Source of the DNA: Porphyromonadaceae bacterium UBA7180
GTDB lineage: Bacteria > Bacteroidota > Bacteroidia > Bacteroidales > Muribaculaceae
Direction: 5' to 3'
Assembly (NCBI GenBank): GCA_002491165.1
Contig: DKVK01000018.1
Span: 1-19,723 of the forward strand
DNA length: 19,723 nt
In this document: positions 1 through 6,291 of the stretch, piece by piece
Layout: each line of letters begins with the position of its first letter
Position numbering within the stretch: the stretch's first letter is position 1
Made by a program: the position numbers and the translations under genes
Notes under the pieces: generated by a model
Seen by the model: the letters and a program-made list of their open reading frames with translations, nothing else
Database searches by the model: none
What the model was told of the DNA's origin: nothing

Positions 1-33
1 CGTGGATAGGCTTCCGACTTATGGGTTAAAAAC

Positions 34-65
34 TTGTTTTAGACGGTGGAAAATGCTTATATTTG
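34..65 (+). promoter_or_regulatory. Bacteroidota-type promoter of the split fic gene
   Basis: TTG at 34-36 (-33 element), then 21 bp, then TATATTTG at 58-65, which matches TAnnTTTG (-7 element). Transcription would begin around 68-72, giving a leader of roughly ten bases before the ATG at 81. This argues against the in-frame TTG at 63, which lies inside the promoter. Confidence 0.6.
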
Positions 66-80
66 CAAAAAATTACGGCA

Positions 81-407
81 ATGGAAAATAAACTGGAGGA
101 ATTGGTGGGGAGGTACCGCGCACTTGGCATAGACCGGCAGCTGGACTATGACAAGTTTTATCTCTATTCCATTATCACTCAATCCACTGCCATAGAAAGC
201 TCGACTATCACAGAGCTTGAAAACCAGATAATGTTCGACAACGGCATTGCGCTGAAAGGGAAAACCCTCGTCGAACTGAACATGAACCTGGACCTGAAAG
301 CCGCCTACGAGCGAGTGCTGGAGTTTGCCCGGACGCACGTCGATGTTACCGTGGAAAGGCTGAAGGAACTCTCGGCGCTGACGATGAAAAACGGGGCAGC
401 GGCGTAG
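81..407 (+). pseudogene. Fic family protein, 5' part (interrupted by insertion)
   Basis: N-terminal 104 residues of a Fic-domain protein, a family that usually transfers AMP to target proteins. Residues 35-39 read STAIE, the S/TxxxE core of the inhibitory helix that sits N-terminal to the catalytic core in class II Fic proteins; the next residue is S where G or N is usual. The native frame runs to codon 390-392 (Asn104). From 393 the sequence is the inverted repeat of an IS, which adds GAAA and a TAG stop at 405-407. The 3' part resumes at 6551 in the same phase, and joining 81-392 to 6551-7024 gives a continuous 261-aa protein. The ATG at 81 is preferred over the TTG at 63, which falls inside the promoter. 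No stop or frameshift is seen in this half, so the interruption looks recent. Confidence 0.85.
385..392. repeat. Left 8-bp target-site duplication, TGAAAAAC
   Basis: TGAAAAAC lies immediately left of the IS inverted repeat at 393. The identical 8 bp occurs at 6543-6550, where the fic reading frame resumes in the same codon phase (M/V-K-N). Eight base pairs is the target duplication length typical of ISL3-type elements. The IS's own right flank (1965-1972, AATATTTC) does not match. Confidence 0.75.
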
Positions 408-446
408 TTCCGTGGCGGGGGCTATCCGAAGATGACCGTCAAACGG
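393..446 (+). repeat. IS left terminal inverted repeat
   Basis: 54 bp starting GGGGCAGCGGCGTAG. It pairs with the reverse complement of 1910-1964 with one mismatch (G/T at the 7th base) and one extra base in the right copy. It supplies the TAG stop that ends the truncated fic frame. Confidence 0.9.
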
Positions 447-469
447 TAGTATTTCTCAACAATATGGGC

Positions 470-477
470 TAACTTTG
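470..477 (+). promoter_or_regulatory. -7 element of the IS transposase promoter
   Basis: TAACTTTG matches TAnnTTTG and ends only 4 bases before the orfA ATG at 482, so the transcript should be leaderless or nearly so. I see no convincing TTG about 20 bp upstream, so promoter strength is uncertain. Confidence 0.5.
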
Positions 478-481
478 CGGC

Positions 482-910
482 ATGATTGACAATGCCCAAC
501 TTTCCATGCTGGCGTCGCTGGTGCTGCCGCCCTCGATTTTAGATTTTTTCGATGTCACCGGAGTGGACGTCGAAATAGTTGATCCCAAACCGGGAGAATT
601 CTATACTCAGGTAGTACATATCTACCTTGATGAGAAAGACAATCGAACCGAAGAGTTTCAAGACCTGCGTCCCAATGGATTTACCGAGCCGACGTCCATT
701 GAGGATTTTCCCATACGCGACCGCAAACTTGTGCTTCATGTCAGACGCCGCAGATGGCTTGACAAAGAGAATCATAATGTGATAATCAACCCTTATCCGC
801 TCGTACACGAAGGCACCCGCTACTCCGAGGAGTTTGCGGCTTTTTTAAAACAGGTGTATGGCAACCTCTCCGGTGACCTCCTGTTCGGTAGCTCACCGTT
901 GGGCGATTGA
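482..910 (+). CDS. ISL3/ISAon1-type transposase N-terminal region protein (orfA)
   Basis: A 142-aa first ORF of the IS. In related two-ORF Bacteroidota elements this part corresponds to the transposase N-terminal region. Near its end, at 841-850, there is a TTTTTTAAAA run, a type of sequence prone to ribosomal slippage. The second ORF begins at 858 in a different frame (+1, equivalent to -2) and overlaps by 53 bp, so a fused product would need frameshifting; separate initiation at 858 is the alternative. The basic stretch VRRRRW near residue 90 may contact DNA. The start is set by the ATG just after a TAACTTTG promoter element. Confidence 0.75.
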   Translation: MIDNAQLSMLASLVLPPSILDFFDVTGVDVEIVDPKPGEFYTQVVHIYLDEKDNRTEEFQDLRPNGFTEPTSIEDFPIRDRKLVLHVRRRRWLDKENHNVIINPYPLVHEGTRYSEEFAAFLKQVYGNLSGDLLFGSSPLGD

Positions 911-1934
911 CGCCGGCAACTTCAGACGAAACTACAAGGGAGTTCTGAGCGGCTTCAGCCAATGGGAACAGAAAGATCATGCCTCCGACTGGATACTGTT
1001 GCCCAGGAACTGCGGGGCGCGACTGAGCATCGATGAGACCTCGCTGCACGATGACCTGTTCACGATACTCTCCAACAAGGACGGTCATGGCAAATCGGGC
1101 ACGATAGTTGCGATGGTCCGCGGCACAAAAGCATCGGATGTGATTGCGCAGCTGATGAAACTGCCGCAGGAACAGAGGCTTGCGGTCACGGAAGTAACGA
1201 TGGACTTTTCCGATTCGATGATGCGCATCGTCAGTGCGGTCTTTCCCAACGCCACGATTATCATCGACTGCTTCCACATAATCAAACGGTGCGGTGAGGC
1301 CGTGGAGGAAATCCGCCTCAAGGAAAAGCGCAATGCCGTAAAGGAACAGAACAAGGCAAAAGCCGGGCACAAAAAGAAGTTGGGGCAACTGGTCAAGGCT
1401 CGCAAGGCCTATCGTAAAAAGCATCCCAAAACATATAAGGGGAAGAAGCGCGGCCGCAAACCTTGCAGGCTCAGCAAGAAGTTTGTGCCGGAAGAACTTT
1501 CCAACGGCGATACGAAGATCGAACTGCTTACGCGAAGTCGCGGACTTCTTTCCAAAAGCCGTGACAAGTGGTCGCCAACCCAGAAGGTACGGGCAAAACT
1601 GCTGTTTGAACTCTATCCCAAAATAAAGGAAGCATACGATCTGGTCGATTCGCTCAGAGCCATCTTCAGAAATAAAACGATTGACCGCAACCAGGCCGGG
1701 ACCAGACTGCATGAATGGTATCAGAATGTCGCGGACTCCACTCTCAGGGAAGTGAAATCAGCAAGGGATACAATCAGGGACAAGGAAGACAAAGTGCTCA
1801 ACTACTTTATAAATCGCTCGACCAATGCCCCCGCTGAATCTCTCAATTCAAAGATAAAGCACTTCCGTGCGCTATTGCATGGGGTCTCCGACTTGCCGTT
1901 CTTTATATACCGTTTGACGGTCATCTTCGGATAG
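858..1934 (+). CDS. ISL3/ISAon1-type DDE transposase (orfB)
   Basis: A 358-aa transposase catalysing strand cleavage and transfer at the IS ends. Visible catalytic-type positions are Asp in SIDETSL (about residue 58), Asp in TMDFSDSM (about 115) and Glu in NAPAESLNSKIK near the C terminus, which fits a DDE_Tnp_ISL3 fold. A strongly basic linker rich in Lys and Arg lies at about 155-215. The last codons and the TAG stop lie inside the right inverted repeat. The ATG at 858 is the first in this frame after the TAA at 846-848. Translation may depend on frameshifting from orfA or on re-initiation. No internal stops are seen, so the transposase is probably intact. Confidence 0.85.
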   Translation: MATSPVTSCSVAHRWAIDAGNFRRNYKGVLSGFSQWEQKDHASDWILLPRNCGARLSIDETSLHDDLFTILSNKDGHGKSGTIVAMVRGTKASDVIAQLMKLPQEQRLAVTEVTMDFSDSMMRIVSAVFPNATIIIDCFHIIKRCGEAVEEIRLKEKRNAVKEQNKAKAGHKKKLGQLVKARKAYRKKHPKTYKGKKRGRKPCRLSKKFVPEELSNGDTKIELLTRSRGLLSKSRDKWSPTQKVRAKLLFELYPKIKEAYDLVDSLRAIFRNKTIDRNQAGTRLHEWYQNVADSTLREVKSARDTIRDKEDKVLNYFINRSTNAPAESLNSKIKHFRALLHGVSDLPFFIYRLTVIFG

Positions 1935-1964
1935 CCCCCTGCCACGGAACTACGCCGATGCCCC
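1910..1964 (-). repeat. IS right terminal inverted repeat
   Basis: 55 bp ending GCCGATGCCCC, the inverted partner of 393-446. The next bases, AATATTTC, do not repeat the left flank. The orfB stop codon (1932-1934) is inside it. Confidence 0.9.
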
Positions 1965-2002
1965 AATATTTCTTATTTTCATTATGGTTGAGATTTATTC
2001 CG

Positions 2003-2161
2003 TTACTTTTTGCCGAAAACGCCTTTGATTATGGCGGCTCCGATTTTGCGTTCAAGTCCCGCTTTCGACATTGGAATGCCGGTCTTGCGCGATATTTTCT
2101 GCTTGGCCGCGGTGATGCCCACGGCACGCTTCCACGAGAAGCTCAGTCCTGGTATTTTCAT
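2003..2161 (-). CDS. Small basic protein, 52 aa, unknown function
   Basis: An ORF starting MKIPGLSFSWKR and ending GVFGKK, with many Lys and Arg residues and no membrane segment. It begins 11 bp after the stop of the ion-channel gene and reads the same way, so it is probably the last gene of the five-gene operon. Small proteins of this look (xxxSWKRAxGI...KxKISRxTGIP) seem familiar from Bacteroidales as unnamed ORFs, but I cannot name a family. The ribosome-binding signal is weak (GAG about 5 bases upstream). The IS right end lies 38 bp beyond the stop. The reading is supported by operon spacing and by the well-formed, slightly amphipathic sequence rather than by any known domain. Confidence 0.6.
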   Translation of the reverse strand: MKIPGLSFSWKRAVGITAAKQKISRKTGIPMSKAGLERKIGAAIIKGVFGKK

Positions 2162-2172
2162 AATTCTCAGTG

Positions 2173-3948
2173 TTATAAGTCATAGCCATCGTAGCCGATG
2201 GATTTCTTTTTCAGTTCGGCCGGAGGGTCGGGCAACGGCTGCCCGAGGATTGCTTCGTTTGCGACGCGGGCTATCTCACGTGCCAGCAGCAGGCGTTTCT
2301 GCGACCACAGCAGCTGCTTCCATTCTATGCGCATCACTATATGGTTGCTGTCGGGGCGTAGCGGCAATTTGCGCAGGAAATGTTTCGCCGATTCGGTGCT
2401 GTGATATTTCTGATGGTCAACCGTCAGGTCGAAACCGCGTCCCACAGCCTCGGACAGCGTCTCGTAGAAACGGATGTATGTATCTTCGTCCTTGACAAAC
2501 AGACCGTCGCCCGCGCGCCGCTCGTCGCCCTTGCGGCCGCCGATGTTCAGGTGTATGTTTGTGGGATAAGCCGGTTCGAGAGCGCCGCTTGAAACGAGCA
2601 CCGTCAGAGTCCAGGCGCCCGCTCTGTCGGTCAGCCGCCTGAGGTCGTCGGCGTATTCCTTAAGGCCCTCCTCGTCCTCAACGGAGCAGAAAGCATAGAA
2701 CGACTTGTAAGGGGCACGCCGGCCCACTTCGCGCGAGATGTAGTTGAAGCCTCCGATCATGGCCAGATAGAAGGAGAAATGGCTCAGCCCGGGGTCAACC
2801 ATATTGGATGGAGACACGATCGTGATGCGGGAGCCCCGGTCGATACAGCATCCGTAGGAGGTGTTCATCGGGAAATGCTCCACGGCTATGCGGTCGGGCA
2901 CATAGCTCTCATCGGTGGGTATCGTGGCGGCGAGATTCACCATGCGGAACCCTTCGCCGCAGCGCACTGCGTCGCTGAGGTCATCCGACTTCATGTCGAG
3001 CCGGGCCATGAGGTCATCGACCGACCAGAACGGCGGCACGACTTGAAAACCTGTAGGGCGGTCGAGCTTGCGTTCGAAGCCGTTCCGCAGGTTGTCGGCG
3101 TTCTCTTCGATTGCCCTCTGCTTGTTGCGCTCCTCGATTGCCTCGGTGAAACCGGCGCCGAGGATGCCGGTGGGCACAGCGACGATAGCGATGCCCAACA
3201 GTCCGACGGCGCAGGCGATGACGCGTCCGAATACCGTAACCGGCGGTGTGTCGCCGAAGCCCCCCGGGTCGCCGATATACTGGGCGAAGGCCCACATCAC
3301 CGACGCGAAGCCGTCGCTGTATGCCTCCGGTTGCGCGTCATGCTCGGCAAAGAAGAGCATCAGACTCAGAATGAATGTTATCACAACCAAAAACTGCATG
3401 GACACAAGCAGTTCATGGCGTTTGGCGGCAATGGATTCCGTCAGCAGGTTGAACGACTTGGTGTAACGGCCGATGCGCATGGTACGCACCACGCGGGCCG
3501 TTCTCAGCGCCTTCAGCGCCATTACCGGCAGCGGCACGAGCCATTGCAGGTAGAAGGGATAGGTGGAGAGAATGTCAATAAGGCCATAGAATGATGTGCA
3601 ATATCTCAGCCGTCCCTTCAGGCCGCTCCATTTAGAATTGATGACTGGCGCCACCCATATCCGCAGTGACACCTCCACCGTAAAGAATAGCAGGGTGAAG
3701 ATATCCACGAACCGCAGGATGCGGCGTACTTCGGGACTTACGTCGAATGTCGAGATGAAAATCTCGGCCGTCGATAGCAGGATCATGCCGATGATGAGCC
3801 AGTCGACGATGTTGTGCCACTGCCGTGTGTGCAGGTCGTCGTCGAGAGCACGCGCAAGCTCGCGTTTGAGGTCTTTGATGTCGTAACGTTTTTTAGGCGA
3901 CCGCTCCTCAAAGGCCTCGGGTCGTTCTATGTCGATGGTGTTGTTCAA
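2173..3948 (-). CDS. Voltage-gated-type ion channel with large C-terminal cytoplasmic region
   Basis: A 591-aa inner-membrane channel subunit. Segments: S1 about 46-67, S2 79-101, S3 118-136, S4 141-168, S5 179-201, pore loop 213-236, S6 239-268. S4 carries Arg at 149, 152, 155, 158 and 161, the every-third-residue spacing of a voltage sensor. The pore loop reads YIGDPGGFGD (224-233) where potassium channels have TVGYGD, so ion selectivity cannot be assumed. About 300 residues after S6 are cytoplasmic and unrecognised. The start is TTG, overlapping the pcp stop by 4 bp (ATTGA), with AAAGGA upstream; no ATG occurs before S1. The overlap suggests translational coupling. It is likely a potassium or other cation channel. 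Confidence 0.85.
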   Translation of the reverse strand: MNNTIDIERPEAFEERSPKKRYDIKDLKRELARALDDDLHTRQWHNIVDWLIIGMILLSTAEIFISTFDVSPEVRRILRFVDIFTLLFFTVEVSLRIWVAPVINSKWSGLKGRLRYCTSFYGLIDILSTYPFYLQWLVPLPVMALKALRTARVVRTMRIGRYTKSFNLLTESIAAKRHELLVSMQFLVVITFILSLMLFFAEHDAQPEAYSDGFASVMWAFAQYIGDPGGFGDTPPVTVFGRVIACAVGLLGIAIVAVPTGILGAGFTEAIEERNKQRAIEENADNLRNGFERKLDRPTGFQVVPPFWSVDDLMARLDMKSDDLSDAVRCGEGFRMVNLAATIPTDESYVPDRIAVEHFPMNTSYGCCIDRGSRITIVSPSNMVDPGLSHFSFYLAMIGGFNYISREVGRRAPYKSFYAFCSVEDEEGLKEYADDLRRLTDRAGAWTLTVLVSSGALEPAYPTNIHLNIGGRKGDERRAGDGLFVKDEDTYIRFYETLSEAVGRGFDLTVDHQKYHSTESAKHFLRKLPLRPDSNHIVMRIEWKQLLWSQKRLLLAREIARVANEAILGQPLPDPPAELKKKSIGYDGYDL

Positions 3949-4526
3949 TCTTCAGTTCCTTTCGTTATTATTGTTTCAATTGCCGCCACGAGACCGCGGG
4001 TCAGTTCCTCGGGGGCAAGTGTTTTCGGCACGTGGATGAACCCGGCCCTTGTGCCGCTGTTATTCCGGCTGAGGTAGTCGAGCAGCCTGTACATCAGCGT
4101 ATTGCAGACATACATTCCGGCCGTGTTGCTCAGTTTTGACGGGATTCCTGCACCCTCCATACAGGCCACCATCTCTTTGACAGGCAGAGTGCTGACGTAT
4201 GCCGCCGGACCGTCGTCGTGTATCGGCAAGTCTACAGGACGGAAGCCGTCATTGTCCGGTTGTCTGGCATTCATCACGTTTATGGCCACGCGTTCGGGAG
4301 TGACTTCCAAACGCTTGCCAGCCGCTCCGACGCATACAACCGCATCGGGTCTATGCGTCCCAATGGCTTCTATTGCCGGACAGGCACAACGTCTGAACGA
4401 TACAGGCAGTCGCAGCTTGATTACATCGGCTGTCCCTATCCGTTCAGGCAATCCTTTCACCGCTTCCCAGGAAGGATTGATCTCATCGCCGCCAAACGGC
4501 TCGAATCCCGTAACAAGAACCTTCAT
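3945..4526 (-). CDS. pcp: Pyroglutamyl-peptidase I (pyrrolidone-carboxylate peptidase)
   Basis: A 193-aa cytoplasmic cysteine peptidase of family C15 that removes N-terminal pyroglutamate from peptides. It starts MKVLVTGFEPFGG, the family signature. The catalytic triad is visible as Glu78 (TPERVAINV), Cys141 (NTAGMYVCNTL) and His165 (GFIHVP), spaced as in known enzymes. Length is close to the usual 200-215 aa. A longer frame opens at 4580, but the ATG at 4526 gives the conserved N terminus and overlaps the upstream stop by 4 bp (ATGA). The downstream channel gene overlaps its stop as well, so the enzyme sits inside an overlapping operon. Its link with a channel and a nuclease-like protein is not explained by known pathways. 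Confidence 0.95.
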   Translation of the reverse strand: MKVLVTGFEPFGGDEINPSWEAVKGLPERIGTADVIKLRLPVSFRRCACPAIEAIGTHRPDAVVCVGAAGKRLEVTPERVAINVMNARQPDNDGFRPVDLPIHDDGPAAYVSTLPVKEMVACMEGAGIPSKLSNTAGMYVCNTLMYRLLDYLSRNNSGTRAGFIHVPKTLAPEELTRGLVAAIETIITKGTED

Positions 4527-5176
4527 ACTTTCACAATGCAGTAGTTTAGCTCCACGCCTCCGACTTCCTTGGCATTCCATTTGACGGCATATTCCTTCTC
4601 CACATCGAAGTCCGGCCTGCCTTTGGCCGTAGATTTATTCGCGTCGAGCCAATGTTTTCTTTTCGGGTGCGGACCCTCACTCATGGAGAAGCGGCAATTG
4701 TTGGATGTCGGCTTGGTCTCGTTGAGATAAAACCTGTCGTTGGTCATGAACACCGCAAGACCGCCCTTGACATTATGGAAACGGTTGCGGACCATTTCAA
4801 CGCGTCGTACATCCTTCCAAAAATCGTAGCGTCCGAGGTCCTGCGCTCCCTGATTTTTCATCACGGGGATCTTCTCAGAAAGTCTTTCACCGAAGCGGGT
4901 CATCGGCCTGCTGACGGCCTTTGTCTTGTATTTCAGCTCAATGGGCACATATTCACCATTCTTGCTGACCACGATGTCGAGGCGCAGTTCGTTCTCCCAC
5001 AAGTATCTGTCAAGCTCCTTTTGCGGCACATAATACTCTATGTCCACATCGTCATACTTGCCAAGGCTCCGGAGATATACAGCCAAGTGCATCTGAAAGT
5101 CACGCTCGTTGAAAAATAGTTCTTCGTCACCTTCGATGAATTGTCTCACATCGGCTTCAACAACATCTTTCAGCAT
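4523..5176 (-). CDS. PD-(D/E)XK nuclease-like protein of unknown role
   Basis: A 217-aa protein. It shows the spacing expected of a PD-(D/E)XK fold: Glu24 in a first helix (FFNERDFQMHL), Asp67 in RLDIVV and Glu80-x-Lys82 in PIELKYK. A later hydrophobic strand (GGLAVFMTNDRFYL, 138-151) is common in this superfamily. Such folds occur in restriction, repair and mobile-element nucleases, so the fold does not fix the function. The gene overlaps the upstream 93-aa gene by 7 bp and the downstream pcp by 4 bp, so all are probably co-translated. It has no signal peptide or membrane segment. Activity is inferred only from the motif; it could also be an inactive DNA-binding relative. Confidence 0.7.
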   Translation of the reverse strand: MLKDVVEADVRQFIEGDEELFFNERDFQMHLAVYLRSLGKYDDVDIEYYVPQKELDRYLWENELRLDIVVSKNGEYVPIELKYKTKAVSRPMTRFGERLSEKIPVMKNQGAQDLGRYDFWKDVRRVEMVRNRFHNVKGGLAVFMTNDRFYLNETKPTSNNCRFSMSEGPHPKRKHWLDANKSTAKGRPDFDVEKEYAVKWNAKEVGGVELNYCIVKV

Positions 5177-5451
5177 GTCGTTACGATTTTTCGCGGGCGA
5201 GCTGGGCGCGGAGCGAGAGCGATGAGTTCGTCCTCTTTCGAGAAATAGCCGTCGAAATTCTCGGGCTGGACCTCAGATATCTTCTCTATGTCGGTGAAAT
5301 TTTCCTTGACGCCTTTGTCGGGGTTCAGGTTATTTGGAAACGCCGAACGGAGGTCGGCGAGAGTAGCCTCCGGGTGCATTATGACATAGGCGTTCACTAT
5401 GCCGAGGGCAGTACGGTTCTGCGCTTTGCCGCGCACTCTGATCTTATTCAT
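5170..5451 (-). CDS. Conserved-looking 93-aa protein, first gene of the operon
   Basis: A protein starting MNKIRVRGKAQNRTALGIVN. The middle (MHPEATLADLRSAFPNNLNP) looks like a helix-turn-helix-sized helical unit but matches no family I can name. The tail is Pro-, Ala- and Arg-rich. It overlaps the nuclease-like gene by 7 bp (ACATGCTGA), so the two products are probably made together and may work as a pair. Upstream lie a 24-bp palindrome (5493-5516) and a possible -7 element (TAACATTG, 5524-5531 on the minus strand), suggesting this is the promoter-proximal gene. The function is unknown. Confidence 0.65.
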   Translation of the reverse strand: MNKIRVRGKAQNRTALGIVNAYVIMHPEATLADLRSAFPNNLNPDKGVKENFTDIEKISEVQPENFDGYFSKEDELIALAPRPARPRKIVTTC

Positions 5452-5492
5452 ATCGCTGTATTGTTATTGTTGAGGTATATGCATGACGAAAT

Positions 5493-5516
5493 CCCCGGGC
5501 TTCCGGAAGCCTGGGG
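5493..5516. promoter_or_regulatory. 24-bp palindrome in the leader of the five-gene operon
   Basis: Arms CCCCGGGCTTCC and GGAAGCCTGGGG form a zero-loop inverted repeat with one mismatch. It lies 42 bp upstream of the 93-aa gene, between it and a weak -7-like TAACATTG (5524-5531, minus). It could be an operator for a dimeric repressor or a leader hairpin. No T tract follows, so a simple terminator is unlikely. Confidence 0.5.
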
Positions 5517-5559
5517 TGAAATCGCAATGTTATCTTTAATGAGATTGAAATCATTTTAC

Positions 5560-5790
5560 AAACATTCTTTTCTGGGCGCAAGGCGCCTATTGCCAAACCT
5601 TGTCTCCAATGGTCTGAAAGTAAATGTTGCAAGACGGGACGCAACTATGTGAGTTTTTAAGGATGAACAGCCGTCCCACATCTTTCCTCCGGCGGTGTAC
5701 GCCGGCTGAATCGCAAATGATGTGTACTCACCCTCGCCGCAATGGGGGAATATAGTCAGTTGCAAGATTCTGGCGGCGTTTGCAATGCAA
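5560..5790. ncRNA. Candidate structured RNA or dispersed intergenic repeat
   Basis: No convincing gene is seen, but many complementary segments are. CCGGCG (5689-5694) pairs with CGCCGG (5700-5705) around a 5-base loop. This is enclosed by CACATC (5677-5682) with GATGTG (5719-5724), then by GTGAGT (5649-5654) with ACTCAC (5726-5731). GGGACG (5636-5641) could pair with CGTCCC (5672-5677), crossing the outer helix as a pseudoknot. GGCGC/GCGCC (5574-5585) is a further hairpin. TAATTTTG at 5789-5796 on the minus strand could be a -7 element, which would make the minus strand the RNA strand. I do not recognise an Rfam family. Similar small ORF-like sequences seem familiar from Bacteroidales intergenic DNA (memory only). 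Confidence 0.35.
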
Positions 5791-6291
5791 AATTATGAAA
5801 ATGTCTCCAAACTACCTATCCCCCTCCGTTAAAAAATGTTAAATAGAAATATTGTACAGAAATAATCAGTGGAATTTTGGCAGCCCGCCGATCCTGTTTG
5901 TCAGTTATCGAACAAATAGTCCATCGTCATTTCGCCATGAACCAAGGATTTGTTCTTGCCATTTGCCACCCCACAGGTGGTGATGACTTCGGGAAGCAAT
6001 ATCTCCTTTTGCAGCATCATGTTATCGTTCTTGATTACGAAGCCCGGGCACGGGTTCTTTCTGATAAGGTCTTTATCAACGGCAGCACACTTGGAATGTG
6101 CCTGCGATTCTTGAAACGGGGTACAAAAGGTGTACTTTTTGAGAAAATCGCCCCATTTGCAGGCAAATCACGGAAAAACAGAAACTTGCTAATCCCCTTA
6201 TACGCTTGCATTTAATTTTATCCCCGTTTTTGCACTTTTATATCGTGGAGAATTACGAATTATTCTTCGATTATCAGTAACCACCGACTGT
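5791..6291. other. Gene-poor stretch, probably decayed mobile DNA
   Basis: About 500 bp with no clear gene. It is AT-rich at 5810-5870 and at 6200-6290, next to the integrase remnant, where an attachment site might be expected, but no direct-repeat core is visible. A plus-strand frame (5877-6215, 112 codons) and a minus-strand frame (5901-6167) both lack recognisable domains. Confidence 0.4.
5901..6167 (-). pseudogene. Possible gene fragment of unknown kind
   Basis: An 89-codon open frame with no start at its 5' end; the first ATG is at 6020. The last part, MMLQKEILLPEVITTCGVAN followed by a tail ending MDYLFDN and TGA, reads like a genuine protein C terminus, while the upstream part is Cys- and Phe-rich and unconvincing. 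It points the same way as the integrase fragment, so both may be debris of one older element. The overlapping plus-strand frame cannot be excluded. Low confidence. Confidence 0.25.

Larger units (their letters stand above)
393..1964 (+). mobile_element. ISL3-like insertion sequence (ISAon1-type), two overlapping ORFs
   Basis: A 1,572-bp element with inverted repeats of about 54 bp at both ends (GGGGCA... and ...TGCCCC). It carries orfA (482-910) and orfB (858-1934). orfB has the features of an ISL3-like DDE transposase. The two-gene layout matches what RefSeq calls ISAon1 family transposase with a separate N-terminal region protein (recalled, not searched). The left flank is TGAAAAAC and the right flank is AATATTTC, so the IS alone lacks a target duplication. 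Confidence 0.85.

Noticed and set aside
63..407. TTG start at 63 for the fic 5' half
   Set aside because: It lies inside the TATATTTG promoter element; the ATG at 81 gives a short leader and a normal Fic N terminus.
786..1712. 308-codon minus-strand frame over the transposase
   Set aside because: It is antisense to a recognised transposase and has no domain of its own.
5636..5790. RNase P RNA, tmRNA or a known riboswitch
   Set aside because: A GAGGAAAG-like stretch on the minus strand suggested RNase P, but the other conserved parts are absent. No tmRNA or cobalamin/TPP signatures were seen.
5877..6215. 112-codon plus-strand ORF as a gene
   Set aside because: No recognised domain, no good ribosome-binding site, and a competing minus-strand frame; kept only as part of the gene-poor stretch.
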